DNA from: Lumbricus terrestris
Lineage: Eukaryota; Annelida; Clitellata; Crassiclitellata; Lumbricidae
Direction: 5' to 3'
NCBI GenBank assembly: GCA_949752735.1
Contig: OX457042.1
Location: 38,326,195-38,390,194, forward strand
DNA length: 64,000 bases
Position numbers and translations under genes: made by a program. The notes under the pieces were generated by a model that searched no databases, was not told the origin of the DNA, and saw only the letters and a list, made by a program, of their open reading frames with translations. Positions 52,725-55,095 of the stretch are shown one piece after another (position 1 is the stretch's first letter; each line of letters opens with the position of its first letter).

Positions 52725-54874
52725 TTACATTGATGCTCTTGATGCATGGAACATTTCCCAAAAGTTAAAAATAGGAATTGCCAATTCTTTCCCATTTTTT
52801 TGCTGCTCTCTCTTGTGTCACACCCTGGATCCTTCTTGGACATTCCTTCTTGCATTCACAATTGTACAATGTACAACTGTACATACTGCTTCACTAAACA
52901 CAACTTAACTTATATTTTCAACAAAATTATGTCACAAAATTCTTACCTCTTCAAGAACTTTGGTTTGTACAATTTCAGACAGATCCCGCAAAGTTTTGAG
53001 ACGCTGAACTGTAGGGCTTGAACTTCCTATATCCTGAAAGAACAGAAGGATTTCTGTGTAAAGTAAGAATACATGATTGTCATGCTTCACAACAACAAAG
53101 CACAGAAAACAGTAGACTAGAAATACAATGTAATGTTCGGTAGTATAAAAGGCTTAAGAGTCTAACTCCACATACAGTTCAAAAGCAATCAACTGCAGAC
53201 AAATTTCATGTCATATAAAATTCAACCAAAAACTAAGCATTTATATTGGTGCAGTCTTGAGAACTAGAATTTTCCCACTTTTTCTATTTATATAGCAAAA
53301 GCAAATGACCGTGGAATTTTTAAGTGGTAGAGTATGGAAGAAAATCAAGTTGCAGTCAAATGTATATCCTCTCTCTCATAAATCAAATTTATAGAAGTGC
53401 TTCGCATGAAGTAACTGGTTAATCCCTTAACAAGAAAATCACAATGCAGACTCATTGATGCATTCCCACACAACAACATGATATGACCACATCGATGATT
53501 GGTCATAGAAACAGTGCAGACATGATGAATTTCCTTTCACTCACAGCACAGAATCTTTTTCGAAACACATATGCATGGCATTTGCATGCGTTGATTTAAA
53601 TAAATATCCTTACATGGAGTGGTGCACAGAGAGCCACTGGGCAAAGTTTTGATGCTACTTGCTAAATGTCATTTGCTGGTCCCAGTCTCACTTCAAATTT
53701 CTGTAAGATTAGCAAGTGTAAGAAAGCACTAGAGATGCTTTTTATTTAATTCACTATGTTTGTTGATGCTCATGAATGCCTGTGTTTGCTTGTTTACTGC
53801 CCACAGCACTGCAGAGTCTGACATGTACCATTGCATTCCATAGCCCTGTATAAAGTAAGAATACCACTTATTAAATTATACCTCCAATATGCTTTTAGAC
53901 GGTGCTATTAAATTGTGTCACCTGTCAAAAATTGCAAGTTTTGGCCAAATAATAGAAGCAGCAATGATAATTATTCAAACCACGCCTCCGACCCGGTTTT
54001 CTGAGTGTCATTGGCTTACCAGACATCTCGCTAGATTGACTTTCCATAATTCCCTTGAAATCCAGCAAAATCCGCAAATGTTTAGCTCATTCTCCTACTA
54101 CCTTAACATGGGTAAATAGGGCCTACGAACAGCGCTGTCAATTTTGACAAACAGGGCTATCCTGACATTTTTTAATCATGGCTGTAAATCTATGGCAAGT
54201 TTGATTAGTAGGCCTATATGTTCAACACAAAATGGCAACATTCGCCTATACACTCTATCAGTCGCAATAATTGAACATTTCCATTTTAATTAAAATCTTG
54301 AATAAGCCTACATATTAACACTCATTCTTAGATTGAACAGGATGGTTAATTAGGCTAAATGTTTGAAGAATCAGACCCATTCATCCTATTTCCTGTCTAC
54401 AATGAATAGACTGCCGCCGATGATTTTACATATTACAGGATCAAACGAGTATAACTTCAGTTAGAAAAAGATATTTTCTTTCTGTAAAATGTATTATAAA
54501 GCAGATCACCTGAAGAATATGACTGTGTAAAAAGTTTAAAAAACATATCACATTAAAGAATGGATAAAAAACACATTTAAACTACATAATAAAACTGGCA
54601 CTTTATTATAGGCAACAGCTGAAAACTGAAAGAAATAACAAAATTCTATTTAACTCGTAACTTCTTCTGCTCACATCAACCATCAAAAATTAATTAACCA
54701 GAAAAGAAAATCAGTTCAAACAAACCTTCACAAGGTCTGGAGTTAGGATAAACTCCTGACAGGTCTGCTTTGCTGCTCCGCTTCCCAACTTTGTGCCTTT
54801 GATGCCAATAAACTGCTTGAATTTGTCAAGCTTACTCTCCTCTTTCTCAGACTGCTTTCCAGACATAACTTCCT
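433..54874 (-). CDS. TSC2: TSC2 (tuberin) gene, 30 coding exons, 3' end outside window
   Basis: Tuberin pairs with hamartin (TSC1) in the TSC complex on lysosomal and cytosolic membranes. There it acts as GAP for Rheb and so restrains mTORC1; this is knowledge of the family. The gene is called from exon-by-exon similarity to vertebrate tuberin in the correct order, e.g. [12 protein letters not shown] (exon 9), LPYTNP (exon 23), [13 protein letters not shown] (exon 24), [15 protein letters not shown] (exon 28) and [15 protein letters not shown] (exon 29). The listed exons sum to about 4.35 kb, roughly 1,450 residues. The C-terminal Rap/Rheb-GAP domain with its asparagine thumb is not in the window. 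Introns run from 281 bp to over 8 kb and are full of transposons. Introns are GT-AG with continuous phase except at 32927 (GA donor), and the 6296-to-817 junction is ambiguous. A non-coding first exon is implied by the acceptor at 54875 but was not found. Confidence 0.97.
1242..2028. mobile_element. hAT non-autonomous element with exact 8-bp target duplication
   Basis: Ends are CAGTGGTCACCAACC and GGTTGGTGACCACTG, perfect 15-bp inverted repeats. Both are flanked by ATCTAGAG (1234-1241 and 2029-2036). 8-bp duplications and CAGtGG ends are typical of hAT. 'cggctc' motifs recur just inside both ends. No intact transposase ORF. Inserted in the TSC2 intron between exons 29 and 30. Confidence 0.93.
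2370..2407. repeat. 18-bp perfect hairpin, 2-nt loop
   Basis: Left arm ggatggtttacaaacacc, spacer ag, and the exact reverse complement. Lies immediately before the SINE at 2408, perhaps a duplicated and inverted insertion flank. Confidence 0.95.
2408..2620 (+). mobile_element. tRNA-derived SINE (family A)
   Basis: Has the shared order: box A-like 'gtgtggtagagtagtggt', box B-like 'ggtttgaatcc', core 'tagggaccttgagcaagtcc', and end box 'cttgaagggacgctatagc'. Other copies are at 3445, 23885 (-), 24750 and 48836 (-). Confidence 0.85.
3285..3410 (-). repeat. LINE 3' fragment (minus)
   Basis: Shares 'acaaggtcacaccgatatg' with 54990-55090 (-) and, inverted, with 52555-52610 (+), where it follows a reverse-transcriptase C-terminus. 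It is a 3' UTR of that LINE family. Confidence 0.5.
3445..3657 (+). mobile_element. tRNA-derived SINE (family A), nearly complete copy
   Basis: Box A 'gcgcggtggtgtagtggg', exact box B 'ggttcgaatcc', core 'tagggaccttgggcaagtcc', end 'gaaggggtgctataacaag'. This is the best preserved copy. The RNA polymerase III boxes suggest it was transcribed from its own promoter. Confidence 0.9.
3822..4307. mobile_element. TIR element made of 'ggacaattacccc' subrepeats
   Basis: Starts TGGTAACAGGACAATTA and ends as the inverse of TGGTTCTAGGACAATTA. Flanked on both sides by ATTAGAA (7 bp). Both arms are arrays of a 13-16 bp motif related to ggacaattacccc, pointing inward as mirror images. The arms also share 'ttgtttggtcatt' in inverse orientation. 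The centre (about 3930-4150) is unique and non-coding. Confidence 0.85.
4476..4611. repeat. long hairpin, ~57-bp arms, ~20-nt loop
   Basis: Left arm (4476-4531) and right arm (4552-4611) are reverse complements with about three mismatches and small gaps. The inner 25 bp, 'gtagcctttcgaatgttt...', are perfect. Could be a foldback MITE or give a dsRNA hairpin within the TSC2 primary transcript. Confidence 0.9.
4690..5215 (-). pseudogene. L2/CR1-like LINE, reverse-transcriptase C-terminal remnant
   Basis: The minus strand reads, in broken frames, [15 protein letters not shown] and a LHWLPV-type segment followed by [11 protein letters not shown]. These are the conserved C-terminal blocks of L2/CR1-type reverse transcriptases. 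Several stops and shifts. The segment 5116-5215 recurs at 38010-38115. Confidence 0.7.
5262..6130 (-). pseudogene. L2/CR1-like LINE fragment (minus)
   Basis: 3' end box 'tatagcgccccttcaagg' and (AATC)n tail at 5266, then RT C-terminus ([19 protein letters not shown], 5405-5700). After a deletion comes the RT palm with [10 protein letters not shown] and [15 protein letters not shown] (5709-5933). Related copy at 55377-55730. Not coding now. Confidence 0.8.
6296..6592 (-). CDS. TSC2: TSC2 coding exon 29 (tandem in-frame donors)
   Basis: 297 nt if the first donor is used, phase 1 in and out. Contains [20 protein letters not shown], matching human [20 protein letters not shown]. The end is acidic. 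The donor sequence is duplicated: CAG|GTGATG, and 15 nt further CTG|GTGATG. Use of the second would add five residues (DDDAG) in the same phase. Confidence 0.94.
6865..6945 (+). repeat. LINE/SINE 3' end with (GAAT)n tail
   Basis: 'cctgagtaagggacgctata' followed by 'aatgaatgaatg', the same end box as the other elements. Lies in the intron 6593-7467. 7090-7330 (-) resembles the tail of the 14697-15890 LINE family. Confidence 0.5.
7468..7889 (-). CDS. TSC2: TSC2 coding exon 28
   Basis: 422 nt, phase 2 in and phase 1 out. Begins [20 protein letters not shown] and IVTITTSGG, matching human [20 protein letters not shown] and VITVTTS. The rest is a serine-rich, charged linker containing RRQSRQ and SPSQK, likely phosphorylated and poorly conserved. 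Acceptor gatctag, donor G|GTGAGA. Confidence 0.96.
8335..8556 (-). CDS. TSC2: TSC2 coding exon 27
   Basis: 222 nt, phase 2 in and phase 2 out. A low-conservation stretch with a threonine run (TTTTTA) is followed by [20 protein letters not shown] and PKR, matching human [20 protein letters not shown] and PKR. Acceptor tgtaaag, donor AG|GTACAT. Confidence 0.95.
8557..9189. other. intron stretch without recognised gene
   Basis: AT-rich TSC2 intron. 8650-8900 has several inverted 'ttgg...ccaa' blocks that look like an eroded MITE, but no clear ends were found. Confidence 0.4.
9190..10735 (+). pseudogene. decayed transposase-like gene, family not identified
   Basis: Broken reading frames give, in order: [120 protein letters not shown]; and [20 protein letters not shown]. 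Frameshifts near 9468, 9527 and 9770 and stops such as TAA near 9505 and TGA near 9758 show it is dead. Aspartates at intervals, a late glutamate (IQEF) and the WLACRHH-like block recall hAT/DDE transposase cores. I know proteins of this look from invertebrates only as uncharacterised repeats. Antisense to TSC2. Confidence 0.7.
10736..11731. other. intron stretch, possibly 3' part of the transposase-like element
   Basis: No confident gene. On the minus strand 11150-11420 reads a short segment with [12 protein letters not shown] in one frame, not recognised. May belong to the same element as 9190-10735. Confidence 0.3.
11732..12341 (+). mobile_element. piggyBac-like deletion derivative, TTAA target
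   Basis: Flanked by TTAA (11732-11735 and 12338-12341). Inverted ends CCCGTTCCCGCC and GGCGGGAATGGG match at 11 of 12 positions. At 11970 an ATG opens MDGFDE followed by a stop and an acidic stretch (LLNDNEVGE), which may be the remnant of a transposase N-terminus. Rest deleted. Confidence 0.85.
12342..13100. other. intron stretch without recognised gene
   Basis: Short open frames on both strands (e.g. 12430-12726) show no family resemblance. Nothing supported. Confidence 0.4.
13101..13506. mobile_element. MITE with 'tatgtgacc' inverted ends
   Basis: Left end tatatgtgacccacctgcac and right end, inverted, taatatgtgaccgatctgaa, agree over most of 20 bp. Interior is AT-rich and non-coding. Another left end of this type is at 42034. 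A TA target duplication is possible. Confidence 0.65.
14200..14548 (+). pseudogene. cysteine-rich fragment, probably transposon C-terminus
   Basis: A shifted frame gives [20 protein letters not shown] followed by RCINTE. This resembles a decayed C-x-C-x3-C...C-x-C...CxN cysteine array seen at the C-terminus of some invertebrate transposon proteins. Weak. Confidence 0.35.
14697..15890 (+). pseudogene. non-LTR retrotransposon RT and 3' end, (CTTA)n tail
   Basis: RT palm as [14 protein letters not shown], then [52 protein letters not shown] and the protein end at 15714. Then an A-rich 3' UTR and (CTTA)n tail at 15866-15889, so the 3' terminus is complete. 14697-15000 is a segment of another RT frame ([11 protein letters not shown]). 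The longest open frame (15127-15714) is intact but truncated at its 5' end. Inactive. Confidence 0.88.
15990..17065 (+). pseudogene. RTE-like retrotransposon RT remnant
   Basis: Broken frames give [62 protein letters not shown] and [20 protein letters not shown]. This is the typical palm-to-C-terminus series of RTE/'endonuclease-reverse transcriptase' LINEs. Ends about 150 bp before TSC2 exon 26. Confidence 0.88.
17211..17333 (-). CDS. TSC2: TSC2 coding exon 26
   Basis: 123 nt, phase 2 in and phase 2 out. Encodes [20 protein letters not shown] and ends SMKEID. Similarity to the human linker (SLRIARPPKQG) is weak, so the call rests mainly on exact phase fit to exons 25 and 27 and on good splice sites (acceptor tgtttag, donor TG|GTGAAA). 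Confidence 0.8.
17334..18041. other. intron stretch without recognised gene
   Basis: AT-rich TSC2 intron. No convincing coding or repeat structure seen. Confidence 0.4.
18042..18585 (-). repeat. interspersed repeat with 'cggcgttgcccgg' type core, copy 1
   Basis: On the minus strand it begins 'agctgtgctacccagcgttg' and 'cccggg', and runs to 'cagacttataatatag'. The same starting block occurs at 59398 (+) and 61727 (+). Family identity not established. Confidence 0.6.
18586..19761. other. intron stretch without recognised gene
   Basis: No open frame of interest and no recognised repeat. Contains only short AT-rich tracts. Confidence 0.4.
19770..21539 (+). mobile_element. hAT transposon with ZBED-type transposase remnant
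   Basis: Ends CAGCGGTGCGCAACC and GGTTGCGCACCCCTG (14 of 15 inverted), flanked by exact CTCTAGGA (19762-19769, 21540-21547). 'gcggccgt' repeats lie inside both ends. At 20590-20830 a broken frame gives [37 protein letters not shown] and [19 protein letters not shown]: a BED zinc finger (C-x2-C...H-x4-H) and following helix of hAT transposases. The catalytic part is gone. A SINE is nested at 20898-21139. Confidence 0.92.
20898..21139 (+). mobile_element. tRNA-derived SINE (family B) nested in hAT, (CATA)n tail
   Basis: Exact box B 'ggttcgaatccc' near 20930, body with 'cgaagccataagacagccgc', end 'ctatataaaaatccgag' and a 60-bp CATA tail (21080-21139). Differs from family A in body and tail. 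Confidence 0.8.
21635..21753 (-). CDS. TSC2: TSC2 coding exon 25
   Basis: 119 nt, phase 0 in and phase 2 out. Begins [20 protein letters not shown] and contains [12 protein letters not shown], matching human [20 protein letters not shown] and RARSTSLNERPK. The R-x-R-T-x-S motif sits where vertebrate tuberin has the AKT site S939; this equivalence is inferred. Acceptor attttag, donor AA|GTAAGA. Its 3' flank abuts the plus-strand region ending near the hAT insertion at 21539. Confidence 0.95.
22006..22250 (+). repeat. SINE remnant whose core became a ~25-bp minisatellite
   Basis: About six copies of 'cctcaactgaggtagggacc' plus 'atgagc' (22006-22164), then 'aagtatatcttcaagcgcc', 'aaggcgctatataaatg' and a (CATA)n tail. 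The unit equals the family A SINE core 'cctcaag..accgcgtagggaccttgagc', so the array arose within a SINE. Confidence 0.8.
22270..22870 (+). pseudogene. decayed mobile-element coding fragment, family unknown
   Basis: Consecutive plus-strand frames read [40 protein letters not shown] and [20 protein letters not shown]. The composition looks like real protein, but stops separate the pieces and I do not recognise the family. Confidence 0.4.
23076..23178 (-). CDS. TSC2: TSC2 coding exon 24
   Basis: 103 nt, phase 2 in and phase 0 out. Contains [20 protein letters not shown], matching human [20 protein letters not shown]. Acceptor tgttttag, donor AAG|GTTAAT. Very strong match. Confidence 0.97.
23648..23741 (-). 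CDS. TSC2: TSC2 coding exon 23
   Basis: 94 nt, phase 1 in and phase 2 out. Encodes [20 protein letters not shown] then LPYTNPFK, matching human [20 protein letters not shown] and LPYTNPSK. Acceptor ttttag, donor AA|GTAAGT. Confidence 0.97.
23885..24090 (-). mobile_element. tRNA-derived SINE (family A), minus strand
   Basis: Full set of family A blocks in reverse: end box 'tatagcgccccttcaagc' at 23891, core 'aaggtccctacgcggcgact', box B 'ggattcgaacctcgaacc', and 5' end 'accaccgcgcccc'. Sits in the intron between exons 22 and 23. Confidence 0.9.
24340..24529 (-). CDS. TSC2: TSC2 coding exon 22
   Basis: 190 nt, phase 0 in and phase 1 out. Contains [19 protein letters not shown], matching human LTHISATASMAVPLLEFLS, preceded by [17 protein letters not shown]. 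Acceptor ctttcag, donor A|GTAAGC. Part of the central tuberin domain. Confidence 0.97.
24750..24985 (+). mobile_element. tRNA-derived SINE (family A), 5' truncated
   Basis: Box B 'gggttcaaatcc', core 'tagggaccctgagcaagtcc', end box 'cttgaaggggcgctataac' and an ATAC-rich tail. Confidence 0.85.
25592..25726 (-). CDS. TSC2: TSC2 coding exon 21
   Basis: 45 codons, phase 0 both sides. Contains [19 protein letters not shown], matching human VPVLTALISYHNYLDKTKQ. Acceptor tctttcag, donor CAG|GTGTGT. The intron downstream of exon 20 and upstream of this one are both short of conserved sequence. Confidence 0.96.
26106..26351. mobile_element. hAT-like MITE
   Basis: Left end CAGTGGCGTAGCCAGG, right end TGTCTACGCCACTG, inverted over 12-13 bp. 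Flanking 8-mers do not match, so the duplication is lost or the ends have shifted. Related ends at 59863-60082. Confidence 0.7.
26482..27359. repeat. 38-bp minisatellite, 23 units, five-unit higher-order pattern
   Basis: Unit: caaagagctcttactggt + ccttattattgaatttactt. Two variable sites (ttatTG/ttatCG and actTca/actAca) repeat in a cycle of five units (190 bp). Array lies within the TSC2 intron between exons 20 and 21. Each unit holds a SacI-like gagctc palindrome. Confidence 0.97.
27470..27625 (-). pseudogene. RTE-like LINE C-terminal fragment
   Basis: The minus strand reads [20 protein letters not shown] then LAQGFR and a stop. This resembles the C-terminal end of endonuclease-reverse transcriptase proteins. 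Tail-like catcatcat at 27466. Confidence 0.5.
27845..27960 (-). repeat. LINE 3' end, minus
   Basis: (ATTA)n tail, then 'tatatagcacctcttcaaga' and 'aggagcactcccaa', the reversed end box of the L2/CR1-like family. Confidence 0.7.
28096..28221 (-). CDS. TSC2: TSC2 coding exon 20
   Basis: 42 codons, phase 0 both sides. Begins [20 protein letters not shown], matching human [20 protein letters not shown]. Ends MRMCRM. Acceptor actgtag, donor ATG|GTGAGA. Confidence 0.95.
28513..28686. repeat. (CT)n/(GTCT)n pyrimidine microsatellite
   Basis: 174 bp of almost pure CT with scattered G. Creates spurious open frames on both strands. Confidence 0.98.
28806..28917 (-). CDS. TSC2: TSC2 coding exon 19
   Basis: 112 nt, phase 2 in and phase 0 out. 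Ends [16 protein letters not shown], matching human VPYSLLFRVLLQCLKQ. Acceptor gttctag, donor AAT|GTGAGT. Shorter than the human counterpart, which has a proline-rich insert here. Confidence 0.9.
29533..29657 (-). CDS. TSC2: TSC2 coding exon 18
   Basis: 125 nt, phase 0 in and phase 2 out. Contains [20 protein letters not shown] then FSSYIHCGP, matching human [20 protein letters not shown] and FSPYCVCDY. Acceptor atctag, donor AA|GTAAGT. Confidence 0.95.
29820..30256 (+). pseudogene. endonuclease-reverse transcriptase LINE, C-terminal 120 codons
   Basis: Open frame to 30240 with [35 protein letters not shown] and [11 protein letters not shown], a typical RTE/R2-like C-terminus. The tail is (AGACA)n at 30241-30256. 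Confidence 0.85.
30900..31200 (+). mobile_element. tRNA-derived SINE (family C)
   Basis: Box A-like 'tggtggcctatcggtaatgc', box B-like 'ggttgagggtttgactc', then 'aacgaccttgggcaagttg' and a ~200-bp unrelated 3' body. Shares only the tRNA-like head and the 'ccttgggcaagt' block with family A. Confidence 0.65.
31387..31512 (-). CDS. TSC2: TSC2 coding exon 17
   Basis: 42 codons, phase 0 both sides. Encodes [20 protein letters not shown], aligned with human [20 protein letters not shown]. Acceptor gtgtag, donor GAG|GTCAGT. Confidence 0.92.
31620..31870 (-). other. open frame in intron, unrecognised
   Basis: 60-codon minus frame ([20 protein letters not shown]) between exons 16 and 17. No tuberin counterpart and no clear splice sites. 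Possibly a mobile-element scrap. Confidence 0.2.
32034..32174 (-). CDS. TSC2: TSC2 coding exon 16
   Basis: 47 codons, phase 0 both sides. Starts [14 protein letters not shown] and ends [13 protein letters not shown], matching human VMARSLSPP ... VKTAVLGLLVILQ. Acceptor ttaacag, with an in-frame TAA just upstream that rules out an earlier start. Donor CGA|GTTAGT. Confidence 0.92.
32523..32645 (-). other. possible cassette exon between TSC2 exons 15 and 16
   Basis: 41 codons (begins [20 protein letters not shown]), bounded by a ttacag acceptor and an ATG|GTAAAC donor, phase 0 on both sides, so its inclusion would keep the TSC2 frame. Human tuberin has nothing here. May be chance. Confidence 0.25.
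32928..33083 (-). CDS. TSC2: TSC2 coding exon 15 (followed by GA instead of GT)
   Basis: 52 codons, phase 0 in. Contains [20 protein letters not shown], matching human [20 protein letters not shown], and ends [10 protein letters not shown], like human FNSLLDIIEK. To stay in frame with the next exon (VLHRPLSS, human VMARSLSP) it must end at 32928. The following bases are GAAAGT, one substitution from a perfect GTAAGT donor. The GT-type donors nearby (32922, 32916) are phase 1 and break the frame. Confidence 0.9.
33531..33612 (-). CDS. TSC2: TSC2 coding exon 14
   Basis: 82 nt, phase 2 in and phase 0 out. Encodes [19 protein letters not shown], matching human SESRGAVRIKVLDVLSFVL. Acceptor tttttgtag, donor CAG|GTACTT. 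Confidence 0.93.
34110..34213 (-). CDS. TSC2: TSC2 coding exon 13
   Basis: 104 nt, phase 0 in and phase 2 out. Encodes [20 protein letters not shown], matching human [20 protein letters not shown], then [14 protein letters not shown]. Acceptor ttttttag, donor GG|GTAGAA. Confidence 0.94.
34395..34560 (-). repeat. LINE 3' end, minus, (AGATA)n tail
   Basis: 'agataagataagaatattc' then 'tttaatataccaattgc'. Same arrangement as 57235-57330 and the 3' end at 15840-15890. Confidence 0.55.
35080..35600 (-). pseudogene. non-LTR RT fragment, same clade as 14697-15890
   Basis: Open minus frame with [35 protein letters not shown] and [20 protein letters not shown], colinear with the plus-strand copy at 15127. 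Truncated at both ends. Confidence 0.88.
35890..36815 (+). pseudogene. L2/CR1-like LINE RT remnant
   Basis: [18 protein letters not shown] (palm), [50 protein letters not shown], in shifting frames. Closely parallel to the minus-strand copy at 45213-46190. Lacks an intact frame. Confidence 0.88.
36870..37196 (+). pseudogene. L2/CR1-like LINE 3' end, (AATAC)n tail
   Basis: [20 protein letters not shown] and [10 protein letters not shown] (RT C-terminus), then 'gctttataaatgcttaaata' and AATAC units. A separate truncated copy directly after the previous element, 200 bp before TSC2 exon 12. Confidence 0.85.
37392..37535 (-). CDS. TSC2: TSC2 coding exon 12
   Basis: 48 codons, phase 0 both sides. 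Contains [20 protein letters not shown], matching human [20 protein letters not shown], and ends RRP like human DQRP. Acceptor ttcctcag, donor CCG|GTGAGA. Confidence 0.95.
37800..38115 (+). repeat. interspersed repeat fragment
   Basis: 38010-38115 ('ccaaggcgagaagagacaag' to 'gagttgacctgatgtgac') resembles 5116-5215. Otherwise no gene in the intron 37536-38565. Confidence 0.45.
38566..38712 (-). CDS. TSC2: TSC2 coding exon 11
   Basis: 49 codons, phase 0 both sides. Contains [20 protein letters not shown], matching human [20 protein letters not shown]. Acceptor tgatatag, donor GAC|GTAAGT. Confidence 0.94.
39105..39235 (+). mobile_element. degenerate tRNA-derived SINE
   Basis: Box A-like 'gatacggtggtctagcagtt', degraded box B 'aggtcaaacc', core 'acctcaagccactgtgtagt'. 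Family A, badly eroded. Confidence 0.5.
39513..39645 (-). CDS. TSC2: TSC2 coding exon 10
   Basis: 133 nt, phase 2 in and phase 0 out. Encodes [20 protein letters not shown], matching human [20 protein letters not shown]. Acceptor aattttag, donor AAG|GTAGAA. Confidence 0.96.
40040..40270 (+). pseudogene. LINE RT C-terminal fragment
   Basis: Reads [13 protein letters not shown], then [20 protein letters not shown], decayed from the RSF..WN.LP block of L2/CR1 reverse transcriptases. Confidence 0.5.
40273..40620 (+). mobile_element. DNA-transposon end (family X) interrupted by a mini-element
   Basis: 'tgtgtccggatgaaaagtac' to 'aacacacgaccg', colinear with the reverse of 62888-63470. Shares 'ttttaggatttgtctgaaatt', 'caaatttatgagtgttt' and 'gcaaaagctgaaaggaagt'. 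Interrupted at 40437-40502. Confidence 0.75.
40437..40502. mobile_element. 66-bp TTAA-type mini-element
   Basis: Inverted ends cccttt + aatgccg and cggcatt + aaaggg, 13 bp perfect. Left flank TTAA, right flank TTCA. The element is absent from the colinear copy near 63300, which reads directly from tgagtgttt to gatgcaac. Confidence 0.8.
40621..40665 (+). repeat. LINE 3' end with (AAAT)n tail
   Basis: 'ggggtgctatataaaattgc' followed by aataaataaataaataaa. Confidence 0.6.
40741..40814 (-). CDS. TSC2: TSC2 coding exon 9
   Basis: 74 nt, phase 0 in and phase 2 out. Encodes [20 protein letters not shown], nearly identical to human [20 protein letters not shown], the strongest single identification of the gene. 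Acceptor ttttcag, donor TC|GTATGT. Confidence 0.97.
41453..41578 (-). CDS. TSC2: TSC2 coding exon 8
   Basis: 42 codons, phase 0 both sides, donor CAG|GTTTGA. Contains [20 protein letters not shown], matching human [20 protein letters not shown]. The acceptor region reads gcaagcagcag, so the exon may start at 41581, 41578 or 41575. All are in frame and would add or remove one glutamine each. Confidence 0.93.
41579..42869. other. intron with MITE-like and inverted pieces
   Basis: 42034 has the 'tatgtgacctatctgacca' end of the 13101-13506 MITE type. 42098 begins 'ttaacccctttagcgtg', a TTAA/piggyBac-like end. 42530-42600 has repeated 'aggcc' words. Complete elements could not be delimited. Confidence 0.4.
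42870..42918 (-). CDS. TSC2: TSC2 coding exon 7 (micro-exon, 49 nt)
   Basis: Phase 2 in and phase 0 out. Encodes [16 protein letters not shown], corresponding to human MICLLCVRTASSVDIEV. Acceptor attttcag, donor GAG|GTGAAT. Support is the match, the exact phase fit to both neighbours, and good splice sites. Confidence 0.88.
43100..43525. mobile_element. MITE with ~70-bp inverted arms
   Basis: 'gtaatttcggtcatccttgcaag' (43140) is inverted at 43443-43474, and 'ccagattaataaatg' (43101) at 43500-43515. GC-rich centre without a gene. Inserted between exons 6 and 7. Confidence 0.75.
44018..44150 (-). CDS. TSC2: TSC2 coding exon 6
   Basis: 133 nt, phase 1 in and phase 2 out. Contains [18 protein letters not shown], matching human FLLVLVNLVKFNSCYLDE, one of the best conserved N-terminal helices. 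Acceptor cttttag, donor TT|GTAAGT. Confidence 0.95.
44625..44689 (-). CDS. TSC2: TSC2 coding exon 5
   Basis: 65 nt, phase 2 in and phase 1 out. Encodes [20 protein letters not shown], matching human [20 protein letters not shown]. Acceptor ttcatag, donor ATGG|GTTGG. Too short to stand out as an ORF; placed by homology and by phase. Confidence 0.93.
44940..45180 (+). pseudogene. LINE RT C-terminal fragment
   Basis: Traces of LHCARTAIR and [15 protein letters not shown], decayed from the C-terminal block of an L2-like RT, followed by 'gaatagaatg' tail-like sequence. Confidence 0.4.
45213..46190 (-). pseudogene. L2/CR1-like LINE, 3' half with 252-codon open frame
   Basis: Best preserved LINE in the window. 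The open frame 46050-45292 carries [73 protein letters not shown] and [31 protein letters not shown] lies upstream at about 46120, out of frame or beyond a stop. 3' box 'cgcttctcgcagcac' and an (ATAAG)n tail end it at 45213. The endonuclease half is missing. Confidence 0.93.
46681..46763 (-). CDS. TSC2: TSC2 coding exon 4
   Basis: 83 nt, phase 0 in and phase 2 out. Encodes [20 protein letters not shown], matching human [20 protein letters not shown]. Acceptor tgcatag, donor AG|GTACAT. The arginine codon is split across the next intron. Confidence 0.93.
47050..47118. repeat. (TG)n microsatellite
   Basis: About 34 TG units. No gene in the surrounding intron (46764-47945). Confidence 0.98.
47946..48053 (-). 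CDS. TSC2: TSC2 coding exon 3
   Basis: 36 codons, phase 0 on both sides, acceptor ttttcag, donor CAG|GTGGTG. Encodes [14 protein letters not shown] and ends FLIRGQ, parallel to human VEALWKAVADLLQP ... IVQGQ. Continues the alpha-helical repeat array. The 4.9-kb intron upstream of it carries the nested LINE/SINE/TIR complex. Confidence 0.94.
48836..49020 (-). mobile_element. tRNA-derived SINE (family A) inside the LINE
   Basis: Reversed family A blocks: end box 'ataacgccctgtcaagc', 'aagacttgcctaggatcc', box B 'ggattcgaacctgg'. Interrupts the RT between KSEA and the LGTTL block. Confidence 0.85.
49549..50551. mobile_element. ~1-kb TIR DNA element nested in the LINE
   Basis: Left end gggcggctattatgtaccat + atatacgc. 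Right end, inverted, ggtgactattatgtgccat + atatacgc. A further inner 'tacgcgta' is shared. Flanked by CCTG on both sides, with the LINE RT resuming directly afterwards. No transposase ORF. Confidence 0.8.
51045..51565. mobile_element. foldback element, ~230-bp inverted arms
   Basis: Arms begin 'gttataaccatagagatgta' and end as its inverse near 51560. The inner part is almost perfect over 'ttctcgtaccaaccaatcac', 'agcagcatcgatttgaaaaa' and 'gcatttttataataagac'. Loop about 50 nt around 51290. 'accaatcacag' occurs repeatedly in each arm. Confidence 0.88.
52060..52225 (+). repeat. LINE 3' end, (AAAT)n tail
   Basis: 'cattccttaagaacctaaaa', 'gggccgggagcgcttctgag' and 'ttgaagaggcgctatataaa', then aataaataaa. 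The reverse of the same end is at 58478-58590. Confidence 0.75.
52360..52630 (+). pseudogene. LINE RT C-terminus and 3' end, (TAA)n tail
   Basis: Reads the RT end ([19 protein letters not shown] in shifted frames), then 'ttcacactttggtgtgacct' and (TAA)n. Parallel to 50552-50800. Confidence 0.7.
52684..52725. repeat. (AAT)n microsatellite
   Basis: 14 AAT units, 50 bp after the preceding (TAA)n tail. Confidence 0.97.
52947..53033 (-). CDS. TSC2: TSC2 coding exon 2
   Basis: 29 codons, phase 0 on both sides, acceptor ctttcag, donor GAG|GTAAGA. Contains [19 protein letters not shown], which matches human RIRMIGQICEVAKTKKFEE in the N-terminal helical repeats that bind TSC1. Confidence 0.93.
53034..54725. 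other. TSC2 intron 1 (coding) without recognised element
   Basis: AT-rich. No clear ORF, SINE or LINE piece. 53889-54119 is an open plus frame with no similarity seen. Confidence 0.4.
54726..54874 (-). CDS. TSC2: TSC2 coding exon 1 (start codon at 54866-54864)
   Basis: The exon holds 8 nt of 5' UTR and 47 codons. It begins [19 protein letters not shown] and continues with a [13 protein letters not shown] segment, matching the tuberin N-terminus (human KEKFKILLGL ... TEFIITAEIL). The start is the first ATG after a ttgcag acceptor at 54880-54875, so at least one upstream 5' UTR exon exists. Donor AAG|GTTTG, phase 0. Confidence 0.93.
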
Positions 54875-54959
54875 CTGCAATTATAAATATTTATAATTAT
54901 ATTAGGATAACAGCTTAAAATACTACCATTACAGTTTGGAAATTCAACAAATTTAAACA

Positions 54960-55095
54960 ATGGGGGGCATTTATTGATGTCTTAAATTATTATTATTACA
55001 TAAATTTCTTACACGTGCAAGGTCACACCGAAATGTGAATCTGAGGCACGGAAATCATCCAAACATTCCAAGAAACTTGCGAGGGCTAATCTCAA
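54960..55095 (-). repeat. LINE 3' end, minus
   Basis: (ATT)n tail, then 'cgtgcaaggtcacaccgaaa', the reverse of the 3' UTR at 52555-52610. Confidence 0.65.
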